DNA from: Paraspadella gotoi
Taxonomy: Eukaryota; Chaetognatha
NCBI GenBank assembly: GCA_051294375.1
Contig: CM119269.1
Coordinates: 7,545,446-7,609,445 of the forward strand
Length of the DNA: 64,000 nt
Reading direction: 5' to 3'
Shown: one piece after another, positions 12,401 through 22,024 of the stretch
How the letters are laid out: the number at the start of each line of letters is the position of its first letter
How positions within the stretch are numbered: the first letter of the stretch is position 1
The notes under the pieces: generated by a model
The model's database searches: none
Told to the model about the DNA's origin: nothing
The model's input: only the letters and a program-made list of their open reading frames with translations
Translations under genes and position numbers: made by a program

Positions 12401-12974
12401 TACGAATCATTTACCCTTGACTTTGTCGCAGACAAGGCTGGGGAGGAGCTCTTCCGCCTTGGCATGAGCGAGACTAAAACCCTCCACGATTTCCGGCACT
12501 GAGAGTCCCATCTTGAGGAGCTGCTCGGAATGTTCCAGCAAGGATCCCGCTAACATGAGAACCCAGTTGGTGCCGTCGCCCGCTTCTTGCTCTTGCATCT
12601 TGGAAGCGAAGACGAGCATCTTGGCGGCGGGGTGTTCCACCTCGAGCTCCTTCAGCATCGTAGCGGCGTCGTTGGTGACGAAGATCTTCTCCAAGTGATT
12701 GATCACCATCTTGTTCATCCCGTTGGGGCCGAAGGCGGACCGAGTCGATTTGGACAACTGGGTGCAAGCTGGTGGAAACAGCAGAGGAAACAGAGGAACG
12801 CTTTGCATCGTATTTTTATAATTTATGTTATTCTTTGTCATTTTTATTAGTTAATAGTGACTATGCGGCACCTGAGATGTTTCTGTAAACGGCCTCTTCC
12901 AGTCCCGAATAATGTTTCGCCCCCTCCTTCAACATCTGCGCGAACCCCGGCGCTTTGGGAACGTGCATAGCCAT
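9436..12974 (-). CDS. CCT8: T-complex protein 1 subunit theta (CCT8 chaperonin subunit)
   Basis: Nine exons join in phase to 548 residues, the usual CCT8 length: 12974-12872, 12768-12415, 12327-12177, 11972-11698, 11627-11416, 10784-10643, 10533-10363, 9985-9831 and 9519-9436. CCT8 is one of eight subunits of the cytosolic TRiC ring that folds actin, tubulin and many WD40 proteins by ATP hydrolysis. The start MAMHVPKAPGFAQMLKEGAK is theta-specific. GPNGMNKMVIN, the ATP-binding GDGTN motif, VDNVRVCKIEGSG, the ETKGTVLIK segment, VPGAGATEIELAR and a C-terminal PAGGPKPKENKGW are all present. The intron after exon 5 starts with GC rather than GT (CAG|GCGAGT at 11416/11415) and contains a long repeat. 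RPS19 starts 0.8 kb upstream on the same strand. Confidence 0.97.
10977..11332 (+). mobile_element. SINE-like interspersed repeat in CCT8 intron 5
   Basis: Its 3' part (about 11271-11330: CACTGAGGGTC, then AGCCCCC, then CACAGGC, then GTTGCCAT) matches, in the same order, the 3' part of the repeat at 17955-18235 read on the minus strand. An internal imperfect hairpin at 11110-11133 is shared exactly, inverted, with 31582-31605. A weak B-box-like GTTCGATTT occurs near 11093. No coding potential is seen. Two unrelated introns sharing this sequence is the main evidence that it is mobile. Confidence 0.6.
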
Positions 12975-13169
12975 TATGAAGAAATGTTCCAGGAAACGAG
13001 TGGACAATATAAAAGTATACAAACTATAATATCTTAAACCTAAAATATTCAAAAAATTTTGAATTTCAACGAGCCAAAAAAAAACAATACATCTGGAAGC
13101 TGGAATTTTTTTATTTCTTAATCGGCTTAGAACAACGAAACGTACTAAAGAATTGCATTGATTTATTTC

Positions 13170-13743
13170 TTAAATTTTTTTGGCGATCTGTGCGGCGATG
13201 CGGTCCAAGTCTCGGCGACCTTGAGACGTCAATCGGCGGCCTCCGTTCGAGTCTTGTTCCACCAGCTTCATTTCCTCGAGCGACTGTGTATGTGAGAGAG
13301 AGAGAGTGTGTGTAAAAGAGGTATTTGAAAAGAGAGAGTAATAGATGATCTTTAATTCATCCACCTGCAAAACACGGCGCGCAATGGACTTGTAGGAACG
13401 CGTGAAATGAGCCGGGCTGCTCCCGTTACGTTTCCGGCCGCCGTAAATCTTGGTGAAAGCGCCGACGCCGGCGGGCGACCGGATGTAGAGGTGGCGGGCG
13501 ACGGAGGCCGCACGGTGGAAGTACCTGGAAAATTTATTGTGTAAATCATTACCCTAACTTGCTCACACAATTCACTAACTATCATAACACCAACCAATCG
13601 CGGTCGACGGGGCCCTGTTCGTTGGCCCTCGAAAGCTTGACGAGGTCGGCCCACTCGGGAACCGGCATCTTGCCAGACTTTTTGAGGAAATCGGCGAATC
13701 CGGTGACGAACGCCTGTTGGTTCACGTCTTTGACAGAAGACAT
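13170..13743 (-). CDS. RPS19: 40S ribosomal protein S19 (eS19)
   Basis: Three exons (13743-13595, 13524-13365, 13283-13170) give 140 residues, typical of eS19. The protein is a structural component of the small ribosomal subunit head and is needed for 18S rRNA maturation. Landmarks are KDVNQQAFV near the start, [54 protein letters not shown], and the end [16 protein letters not shown]. The start is the first ATG after an AT-rich leader, and the length fits the family. The second intron (81 nt) contains GA/GT simple repeats. WDR75 ends only 160 bp upstream in the same orientation. Confidence 0.97.
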
Positions 13744-13905
13744 TTTTGTTTTAAGTAAGTTTTATTGTTTAGTTGTTTATCTGGAAAAAAATAAAACTCA
13801 TCTTTTAACGAGTGTATAACAACAACAATTCGACAACAATTCGACAACCGTCGATCGAACGCGAACTAAAAAAATGTAACCCGCATCGTCATTTCTCGCC
13901 GCGAA

Positions 13906-16900
13906 TCATGGAAACTCTTTCCACAGCCAAGAATAGTCTCGAACGGGAATCGATTCCAGAATCCCGTCCCAATCGTCCGCGTCCGGTCTCTTAACGTTAT
14001 GCGACTCCGACTCGTCTCTGATTTCCTGTTTCGTTTGTTTCGACGTATCTGTCGTCGAGGATTCCTTCGTCGTCGTCGTCGTCGTCGCGGGCGATAGCAG
14101 CAGCGCAGAGTGCAGCCGCGAGCAAAGCGACTCCAAAGGCGGAAGGACGTGCGCTGGAGTCGCAAGAGTCTCGTCCACGAAGCGGCGGAGCGGATGACCG
14201 GGAACGGATTCCTACGAAAGGTGAAAGGGAAAAGAGATAATAGAATAAAGATTAAGGAAAAATAACAAATAATAAACTCACCTTTGCAACGACCGCTTCT
14301 TTCGTCACGTCCGTCCTCGTTTCTTCGGCGACCAACGCCCCAAAAGTCGTCCGCTGCTCCATCCTCTTCACCCTCACCCCCATTTCCTCCATTTTCTCTC
14401 CCTCTTCTTCCTCGTCCAATCCCATGAGTTCCTGCTCTTCGGTGAGCAACAAAAGTCTCGACGCTCTTCGCCACTCGGCGACTCCCTCTCCTGCAGGGCG
14501 GACGCGCGGTTCGAAAATGGCGGAGATGACGGTTGAAGAGGAGTCAAGGGGAATGGACTCGACGAGCAAAGGAGAATCCGGGCGGAAAACGCGAACCCAG
14601 TTGCCCTCCACTACGGCCATGTAAGGGGAGAGGGGATCCCGGATCTGGGGGGAAGGACGGAGAAAAGAAAAATGGAATATGTGGGTTACTAATAAATATA
14701 AAGAGACTTACCAATTGCGTGACGGTGAGGTCCTCGAACCAGTCCACGCCCAGCGTTAAAGCGTTATAAACGACGAGCGACTTCCGGGTGGCGTAGACGA
14801 AGAGATGTGAAGCAAGACGCCGCCCACATTTGACGGCGCGGATGATGCTTCCATCTGTCTTGTCGGGGTTTGCGTGCGAATCCTGTTAAAAGAGAAAATG
14901 TTTTGTTTCTTAATTCTTATAAAGGGAGAACTCCCCATTGGGCATGGACAATGGACAAACCTTGAGTTCGCAAGATTCCGAGGTCCACAGAGTCAAAAAT
15001 CTGCCAAAGGCGACGGCCAAGATGGAACCGTCCTCGGAGAACCCGAGGTCGTTGGCGTCCTGACCCTGGAAGACGGCGACGGCTTCGTTGCTCCAAAAGC
15101 TCTGCTTCCCGTCGACGTCCTCTTCCTCCACGAAGCACCACAGCTTCGCCTTTCCATCCACGCCCGCCGTCGCCAACATTGGGGCGTCGTAGAACTCGCC
15201 GTAGCCTCTGCGGAAAGAGAAGACTATTAACATACTTTTTAATAATTTTAAATAATTTTTTTGAAACCATCATCGATTCGCACCGAAATTCGATCCGCGT
15301 GACTTCGCCGCTGTGAGGTTGGTTGAGAATGGTGTTAAGCTTGAACGATTTCGACTTGTCGTCGTGACGCCAAATCTTGATTCGCAGTTGGCGGGAAAAT
15401 TCAGCCGTCTTCCACTGTTCGACCTTCGAGAGAGGCGCGGCAACGTATTAATAATGGAATGCTGTGTTAAAAACTGAACCAGGCCGACTACACCAAAAGA
15501 AACCAACCGGCTACGACTTGGTTTTTCCCAACATCCAATCCCTTTGATTATTTCTATTCTTACCGTCGCCAACCAATTTCCCGCGTCGTCGATGGCCACG
15601 TGTTCGATCCAAGCCGACGCATCGATTCCGGTCAGCGTCTCCGGAGAAACGTAGTTCAGTCCGAGGACGTCGAGAGAGTAAAGGTGTTGACGTCGACTGT
15701 GGTCGTAGAACTGAAGGTGACCCGGAAAACCGTTGAAGACGAGGCAGCGGGACTTGGGGTCGCGGTGAAGGCCGGTCTGGACTCGAGATGACCGGAGGAC
15801 GGCGGGGAGAGGGAGGGAGGAGTCCTGAAAAACAAGATTTGATATGATTAACATAAGTCTAGGATATTTAAAAACGTATGGTCCTGAGGGAACATACTTT
15901 ATTTAAATAGCTATAGACAGATATTACAATTAAAAAGCACGTTTCGAGGTGAAAGTTCGAGGTGAAAACGAATTTCACTCCATCGGGTCGCTGACGACCT
16001 ACCAGCTTCTCCGTCACTTTCGCCGCCTCTCGAAAGGGACAGGCGACGAGGCCGCGGAACCGCTGGACCACTTCTCGCGTCGACGCCACGAGGCAGAGGG
16101 AGTTGTCCGAATGGCCCGTCAAGTAAAAGTCGTTGTTCGGAGAGACGGTGATTCGCGTAATCGCCGCACCCATTCGAGGAACGAACTGCAGTTCCGACTT
16201 GCAGTTGAGATTCCAACGAACCATCACGCACTCGCGGCCGCCTGATGAAAATACCGAAATTGGACGACATGATCCTAGATCGACCTCGAGCAGACTATTG
16301 GAGATAGGACAAGCTTGGGAAGGGGAAGACCTACCCGAAAGAAAGTGGTTGCCGTCCTTTGTAAAGGCGGTGGAAAGAACGGGCAAGTGGTGCCAGTGAT
16401 AAATGACTCGAGTGGGTCTCTTGGTATTGGCCTCGCGAAAGACGAGGATCATCCCGTTCTTGCATCCGACGATGACGATCGGGAGACGAGGATGACAGGA
16501 GACGCAGGTCATCGAATCCTTAAAGTTGCGGTGACAACTGGGAAGGGAGGAAATGTCGGTTATAATAGACGATGAGGGAAAGCGTGTTATACGTTGATAC
16601 GATCACAAAACTCACAAAAACTGTTTTGCGTTGGTGTCGTGAACGTAAAGAAACTTCTTCTTCTCGGGATTGACGGCGGCGACTATTGAGCCGCCGCAAC
16701 CGACGTCGATGAGATCGGGACGAATGATCGCTTCAGTTTCATTAGTGTTGGTCATTAGAACCTCGTCCATGACCGCCGCATCGTCTAGTAAAAAGATTAA
16801 ATTCTTCTTAAAATCAACTACTTAGACGATTAGGGATTATAACAATCTATTATTGAGATAGAGATAAAAAAAAAAACAACCAATTAGTAGAAAGGGTAAA

Positions 16901-17452
16901 CTTATTTTACTCGTGAGCTCGGGAGCGTTTCCGGACAACAGATGAAGTTTGGATTTTTCGCCGTCCCTCGAGAGGACGAGGAAGAGCCGTTCTTTTCTTC
17001 CTCCTTCCTCGGAGTCTCTCGATCCGCCGAAGAACAGGCCGTGAATTCCGGAGGGGCGGAAGGCCGACTCGAGTCTCGTCTCCACGACGAACCGCTTGAG
17101 GAGGATTCCATCCTCGAAGTCCCAGAGGGCGAGTGTTATGTCGACGGAGGAGGAGTAGATCTGACATCGATTTGTAGGATTGAGGACGACGCCGGTGACG
17201 AGGTCCGTGTGAACTGCAGAGAGAGAACAACAAATTGATATTGAGAAAAAGACAGTAAGGAGTGAGAGAGAGAAAGTTAATTTTCCCACCTTTTAAATCC
17301 CGGAGAACGTCACCAGTGGCAGCAACAAAGACGCGAACCAACTTGCCGCAGCAACAAAAGACATACTTGGCATCTCGCGAGACACAGGGTTTCGAGGCGA
17401 GCAGGCCCCCGCCCGCCTCTACGTGAAATCGAGGTCTGGTAGAAGAGGTCAT
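13906..17452 (-). CDS. WDR75: WD repeat protein 75 (UTP17/NAN1, t-UTP subcomplex)
   Basis: Eleven exons join in phase to 854 residues: 17452-17290, 17213-16911, 16784-16616, 16537-16335, 16241-16003, 15824-15564, 15423-15284, 15207-14961, 14882-14712, 14644-14282 and 14211-13906. WDR75 is a nucleolar t-UTP protein of the small-subunit processome; it supports rRNA transcription and early pre-18S processing. Recognisable blocks include KYVFCCCGKLVRVF, TGVVLNPTN, IYHWHHLPVLSTAF, LSGGRECVMVRWN, LTGHSDNSLCL, NGFPGHLQFYDH, GNWLATVEQW, and the family-specific C-terminus with ETLATPAHVLPP...LCS...LLLS ending DYSWLWKEFP. Two propellers followed by an acidic linker (about 14420-14340) match the family. 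The start sits 6 nt inside a longer open frame; the ATG at 17452 is the first methionine. Confidence 0.93.
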
Positions 17453-17641
17453 TGTCACTCGCTCTTACATCGCTATTAGAAAAAAAAATCGAAAAAACAA
17501 ATGTAAGACAAAGCGATCAAACATAAAAACAACCGGAAACACAATGTCTTTACAGAGAGAATACGGGAATGACTAGACAAAAGGCGTGGAATAAATAAGA
17601 ATCAAAATCACAGTTTTGTTTTGGTTTTCATTATTAACGAA

Positions 17642-19443
17642 TCAAGGACGCAGAGCGAGGCGCTTCATTTCCTGGTCGAGCTTCTTTGTCATGTTGATGG
17701 CGATTTTAGCGTCTTCGCCCTCCATCCGCTCAAGTGCCGCCAGCGCCGCCTCACGGACGTCTGAGATGGGCTCGTTGCGCCAAACGTCCACCTTAATAAA
17801 AGAGGAAGCGAAAGAAAACTAAACTTTGTCAACCCTCCCTTCATTTTATTGATCGACAGTTCAAATATTTAACGTGGTTGAGAATACATGGAGACAATTT
17901 TAAAACTGCCGCTAAAAAAGCGACCATTTTCAAACCCGTAAACATTTTTTAAAATATTAAATTATGGCAACGGGAGGATAGCCTGTGATACCCGGGGCGC
18001 GGGGTATCTCACCAACTGGCGTAGGGGCTGCGGACCCTCAGTGACCGCCTCCTGTCACTGGCATGTTTAATTGTTTATTAATTGTTTATACCGGCACCGT
18101 CACATTTAAGCCAGAACCGGGATACCCAGGGATTGAACCCGGGACGCACGGATGGAATGAGATGATTTTGCCTGCTCAGCCATTGAGACGAGGCTGAGGA
18201 CGGACAGCAGTGAGGCAGCTTTAAGTCTAGCTGCCACAAAATACTAATTGAAAGGTAAAAACCAAAACTGTGTAATAGCGCTGATGAAGGCTAATACAAT
18301 AGCCAAAACAATTTTTTTCTTTTAAAAAAAATATTAAGAGAAAAAAAAATTTAAAACAAAATTAGAAAATGAAAGCCTATTTTCGAAACTAACTTTGTCC
18401 GCTGATCTCTCGAAGCATAACTTAAGAATTGTACTTTCTCTTACCAAAGTCTTGACGGCATCGGCGGCTTTAAGATGACCGAGCGAAATGCAGGCGGCCT
18501 GGCGGACGAGGCGGTCGGCGTCCCGAATCATCGGTAATAGACGAGAAACGATCGCTTTCACGTCAGGAGTCTCCTTGCATCGGCCTAGTAAGGTTTATAG
18601 GAGATATTCCTAAAGTTATCTACTTGTCCGCGGTTATTTTGTTTTTAGTCGAAAGCCTCACCCAGAGCGAGTGTGGCGACGGTTCTGACGTTGGGATCGG
18701 CGTCGTCCAGCAGTTCGGTTAGGCTTGCGACAATCTCAGGCGTTTGGTAGCTGCCCAAGTTTTGGATGGCGACTAAACGGACAGAACTGTCCATGTGAAA
18801 AACCTGGTCGGGAATTCGTGATTGCTTAATTGTTGTATATTTGAATATTTATTTTAATTTGAAAAAAACCAATGGACCAAAAGTTGATGGTAAACCTCGT
18901 TTACCTTTAGCATGGACAATTTGCCAATGGCCAATTCCTTGACGCGATTATAAAAAGCGTCGGCAACGTTAAAAGGGGCGCGGTTGTTGTAGGAGGCGCA
19001 GATGGCGTTGTAGACTTCACGGTGGATCGAACCCGTCTCGCGGAAGAGATCCTTGGTCACGAGATGGCGGAACCATTCCTCCGCGGATGAACGTCCCTCC
19101 TGCTGCTGCCGATGATGATGAAGCTGGTGGTGTTCTTGCAACAGTTCGACGGCAGAATCGTCGACGTTCTTCGTCAACGTCGACCCGTAAGAATCCATGA
19201 AGGCGGCGACGAAGCGATCGGTGGCGACGGTCGACTCTTCCGGGAAATGAACGTCCCAGAAATCAATACCCTCGGGAAGAGCGAGAGAGCGAAATAGAAA
19301 AGTTACGAACAAAACAAGCGAAAAATAAGACGCCATCACAAAATTAAATAACTTACTTCGAAAGTCCCAGACATTATGTCGTTCTGTTGAATAGACAAGT
19401 TACGTCTGAGCGTGATGTAGACTCTTTGTCGCGGTTCTGTCAT
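17642..19443 (-). CDS. HEAT-repeat protein, about 294 residues
   Basis: Five exons (19443-19357, 19270-18905, 18803-18662, 18584-18445, 17791-17642) join in phase to 294 residues. The first half holds IDFWDVHFPEESTVATDRF, a His/Gln-rich low-complexity stretch (about residues 75-90) and an EEWFRHLVTKDLF segment. The second half is four helical HEAT units: SSVRLVAIQNLGSYQ, PNVRTVATLALGRC, RLVRQAACISLGHLK and SDVREAALAALERME, each with the D/R turn spacing of HEAT repeats, then a basic C-terminus. HEAT arrays are protein-binding scaffolds; nothing shows the partner. A relation to vertebrate HEATR4 is possible but I cannot confirm it. The last intron is long (17792-18444) and contains a SINE-like repeat and a hammerhead-like motif. 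Confidence 0.85.
17955..18235 (-). mobile_element. tRNA-derived SINE in HEAT-gene intron
   Basis: Read on the minus strand, the element begins with polymerase III type 2 promoter boxes: A box TGGCTGAGCAGG (18182-18171), which fits the tRNA consensus exactly, and B box GGGTTCAATCCC (18140-18129). About 100 nt downstream a body with CACTGAGGGTC, CAGCCCC, CACAGGC and GTTGCCAT is shared with the CCT8 intron repeat. It is a tRNA-headed SINE with a conserved tail. A (TTAATTGTTTA)-like duplication lies between head and body. Confidence 0.75.
18280..18312 (+). ncRNA. degenerate hammerhead-like motif, copy 3
   Basis: CTGATGA at 18281-18287 is followed by GGCT, an 8-nt loop (AATACAAT) and AGCC, a perfect 4-bp stem II. 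The second core box reads AAAA in place of GAAA, so this copy should be catalytically dead. Spacing and loop size equal those of the copies at 2.3 and 51.25 kb, while stem II has different but still paired bases. It lies about 45 bp beyond the head of the SINE at 17955-18235. Confidence 0.45.
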
Positions 19444-19698
19444 GCTAGAGAGAAATAAGAGTCGTTTGTACGTTACATACTTCGATCACGATCGATGAGA
19501 ATGTAGCAGAGAAATTTGTAGTTCATTTCAAATGAGATCGAGTTCTTTAATATCATTTACATATTGTAGCTGTTTAGATTATTTCTCCTATCTTTTCATA
19601 GAGATTTCATAGTAGGCTTATTTTACGATTTTAGCAATACATTAATACGTTTTTAGTAATAATTTAATTTCCCAATTATTATTCGAATTGTAGAAGGT

Positions 19699-19771
19699 GA
19701 AAATAGTAAGAATGAAAATAAGAAGAAGGTGAAGAATTGTGACGTTGTAAGAGAAGTAGAAAACAAGTGAG
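19699..19771. repeat. direct repeat, copy 1 (partner at 20016-20082)
   Basis: GAAAATAGTAAGAAT, GGTGAAGAATTGTGAC, and TTGTAAGAGAAGTAGAAAA followed by AAGTGAG occur in the same order here and at 20016-20082, with a few substitutions and a 6-nt length difference. The copies are about 317 bp apart, which suggests a local segmental duplication. Confidence 0.85.
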
Positions 19772-20015
19772 CTCTCTCCTGATCCACTTTTATCAACGCC
19801 CGGACCGACTTGACCTTACGGTCTCGTTGTTCCTAATACTTTGTCCGGTCAGTCGAAAACGAAAATTGACTGATCGTGAAATAGGCCGTGTAACTAAGTA
19901 AATCTTCTTTACTAATTAAACCGCATATTTAGGCTTGATAAATAAAATAATCGATCAATCACGCAGCTATCAGAAGGTTACTTATCATTTAGTCGGGTTC
20001 ACCAATGAAGAAGAC

Positions 20016-20082
20016 GAAAATAGTAAGAATAAAAATATGGTGAAGAATTGTGACATTGTAAGAGAAGTAGAAAAGAAGTGAG
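20016..20082. repeat. direct repeat, copy 2 (partner at 19699-19771)
   Basis: This is the second copy of the duplicated segment described for 19699-19771. It is slightly shorter because an AAG-rich stretch is missing. Confidence 0.85.
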
Positions 20083-20372
20083 ACGAGCTTGGTCCTATTA
20101 CTTTTTCCGGTCCGTCTAAGGTCATAGCAAACTGACCATGAGGATTGACCGGCTCTGAACAAATAGGAGAGAGGAAGGATTCAGAGAGAGATACCGGTCG
20201 TAAGTCGCCTCAGAATATGCGAAAGAACCGCAAATTAATCTCCAACGAGATTTGTCAAGGTAGCGAATGGGAAAAGAAGTGTGACGATATAGAAAGTCCT
20301 TCGGTTTTATATATATTGCCGTGAGCCACCTTCGACCGCTGGCGAATCCCATAAATCTGTCTCCAACATATA

Positions 20373-21324
20373 TCACCTGCTGTATTCAATATCGAACTCG
20401 TTCTCATCTGTCAATCGGTTATCGTCTGTCGGAGAAAAGATGTCGTCATCCACCTGAAGTAAATTTAATTCAAATTGTTGATTTGGGTTGATTACATCGA
20501 GATAATAAATTATTATAATGACCTACCATGTTCAACGAACCGATGGCTTCGGAGACGCTGTCGGCCATTTCCGGCAGATGCTTGTCCCAGTCTTCCTCAA
20601 CCACGAAAAAAGTCCAGTTGAGTTTGGCCAGCAACATCTTCATGGCGCTGTCCAAGAAGGGTTCCAAGTCTTGATAACTCTCCACACCGAGTGGAATGAT
20701 CGTTTTTCCTGGCGACGAAAAAAAATAAGAGGGTCATTTGGTGGCGAATCAATCTGCAAATGAATAAATGTCCGATCATAAATGAATCCACTGATGAATA
20801 AAACCGATGAACGAATCCACGGAAGTTTCTTCCCGACAAACTTACCGGAGATATAAGCCAGAGCGGCCTCGTCCTTGCAAGGGGCGTGGGAGAGAGAGGC
20901 TTGACTGACAATGAACATGAATATTTTAGTGTCGAGAACTGCTTTGCCTTTGAGCCGCGCGTTGTGCAAATCGCTAGAGTTGGGGTCTGCGTGCCAAACC
21001 TGAGTGGGTAAGAGAGGGATAAAGGAATAGAGAATATAAAGCCAACCGGTTAACCGATGAGCCGTCGGTTTGAGGAGAAATTACCGAGAATCCCCGCTCC
21101 TCTAAGTAAGGTAAAATCCTGTCCAACAATCTCGCGTTGGAAGAATGATAGGAAATCATGATGTCGCATCTTCCGCTTCGAGGCGATGCGTCACGGGACG
21201 GCAGACGTGACGCGTCTGAAGGACCGGACGGCGTTGGATTCTGAGAGAACGGGGGAGACGGGGGAGCGGGGGAGAGGACCGACGTCGACGACCAGGTGGA
21301 CGAAGGCCGCGTCTTGGACACCAT
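20373..21324 (-). CDS. small TIR-domain protein
   Basis: Four exons (21324-21085, 20999-20846, 20708-20527, 20453-20373) join in phase to 218 residues. The final stop (TGA) lies two codons before what would be a splice-donor-like sequence. The first about 55 residues are a Ser/Pro-rich disordered tail. A single TIR domain follows: CDIMISYHSSNARLLDRIL (strand A and box 1), EERGFSVWHAD, TKIFMFIVSQASL, APCKDEAALAYISGKTIIPLGV with the acidic residue after the conserved cysteine, and NWTFFV. An acidic tail of about 25 residues (DDDIFSPTDDNRLTDENEF) ends the protein. There is no signal peptide, membrane segment, death domain or SAM domain, so it is a cytosolic TIR-only protein. TIR domains mediate innate-immune adaptor contacts or cleave NAD+; which applies here is unknown. 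Confidence 0.88.
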
Positions 21325-22024
21325 AGTGTCCGTCACAAAGAGCGATTATCAACAACGCACTAGTTAAGGTGAATGAATGTTGGCTTCAAACAATTCTAAA
21401 AGATAGAGACATTGTAAAAAAAAACACAAAAAATAAGAAAAATACCAAATTTCTAGCTGCGAACAATAAAACGTAAAACTTTGCAAAAGAACACAAAACA
21501 ATACAACTATCTGTGTTAGAGTATAGATTGACAAACGATGGCACGTTAATACTTTTTTTCGGTTATTTAAAAAAAAAATTTGGACAATGGACATTTACTG
21601 GCTATAGATATGGCAACGAAAAAATTAAATTTGAACAAAAATGAGCTGAATTCATATTACCAGTTGATACTAGTTTTATTGAAAAATCCAATATTTAAGT
21701 TTTTATTCGAGTATAAACAAAATAAACCAAAACAAAATAAATACAGCAGATTTCAAATAACTACCTCGTAGGATGAGCACACGAGTAGACCAAATGCTTT
21801 GAGCAACAACCAAAAAAAAAAAAAAGCTGGTAGTCGTTAACTTAGATAACAGACATAATAAGAATGTGTTATAAAATTAAAACTACATGATTGACACATA
21901 CAAAACGTAAACTAACTGCCAAAAAAAAGGAATAAGTCATCCAAGATCGTCTTGAACGAAAAAAGCGAAATACTACGTTTCGCGGATGAACGTTGACTAG
22001 ATTATTGAGCGAGCATTCCTCGGC
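21325..22024. other. AT-rich spacer
   Basis: This stretch runs between the TIR gene start and the stop of the CoA-transferase gene, both on the minus strand. It is A/T-rich throughout with several homopolymer runs. No gene, tRNA or conserved element is visible. Confidence 0.6.

Larger units (their letters stand above)
19444..20372. other. spacer between HEAT and TIR genes
   Basis: About 0.93 kb separates the start of the HEAT gene from the stop of the TIR gene, both on the minus strand. It should contain the TIR 3' UTR and the HEAT promoter. The clear feature is a diverged direct repeat (19699-19771 and 20016-20082), listed separately, and a second shared phrase (TCCTA.TACTTT..CCGGTC) follows each copy. 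Confidence 0.6.

Noticed and set aside
13866-14474. Minus-strand Arg-rich ORF of 202 codons
   Set aside because: Out-of-frame reading across an intron of WDR75; the true frame keeps the WDR75 C-terminal signature.
17955-18235. tRNA gene on the minus strand
   Set aside because: Promoter boxes are good, but no complete cloverleaf is apparent and the downstream body is shared with another intronic repeat.
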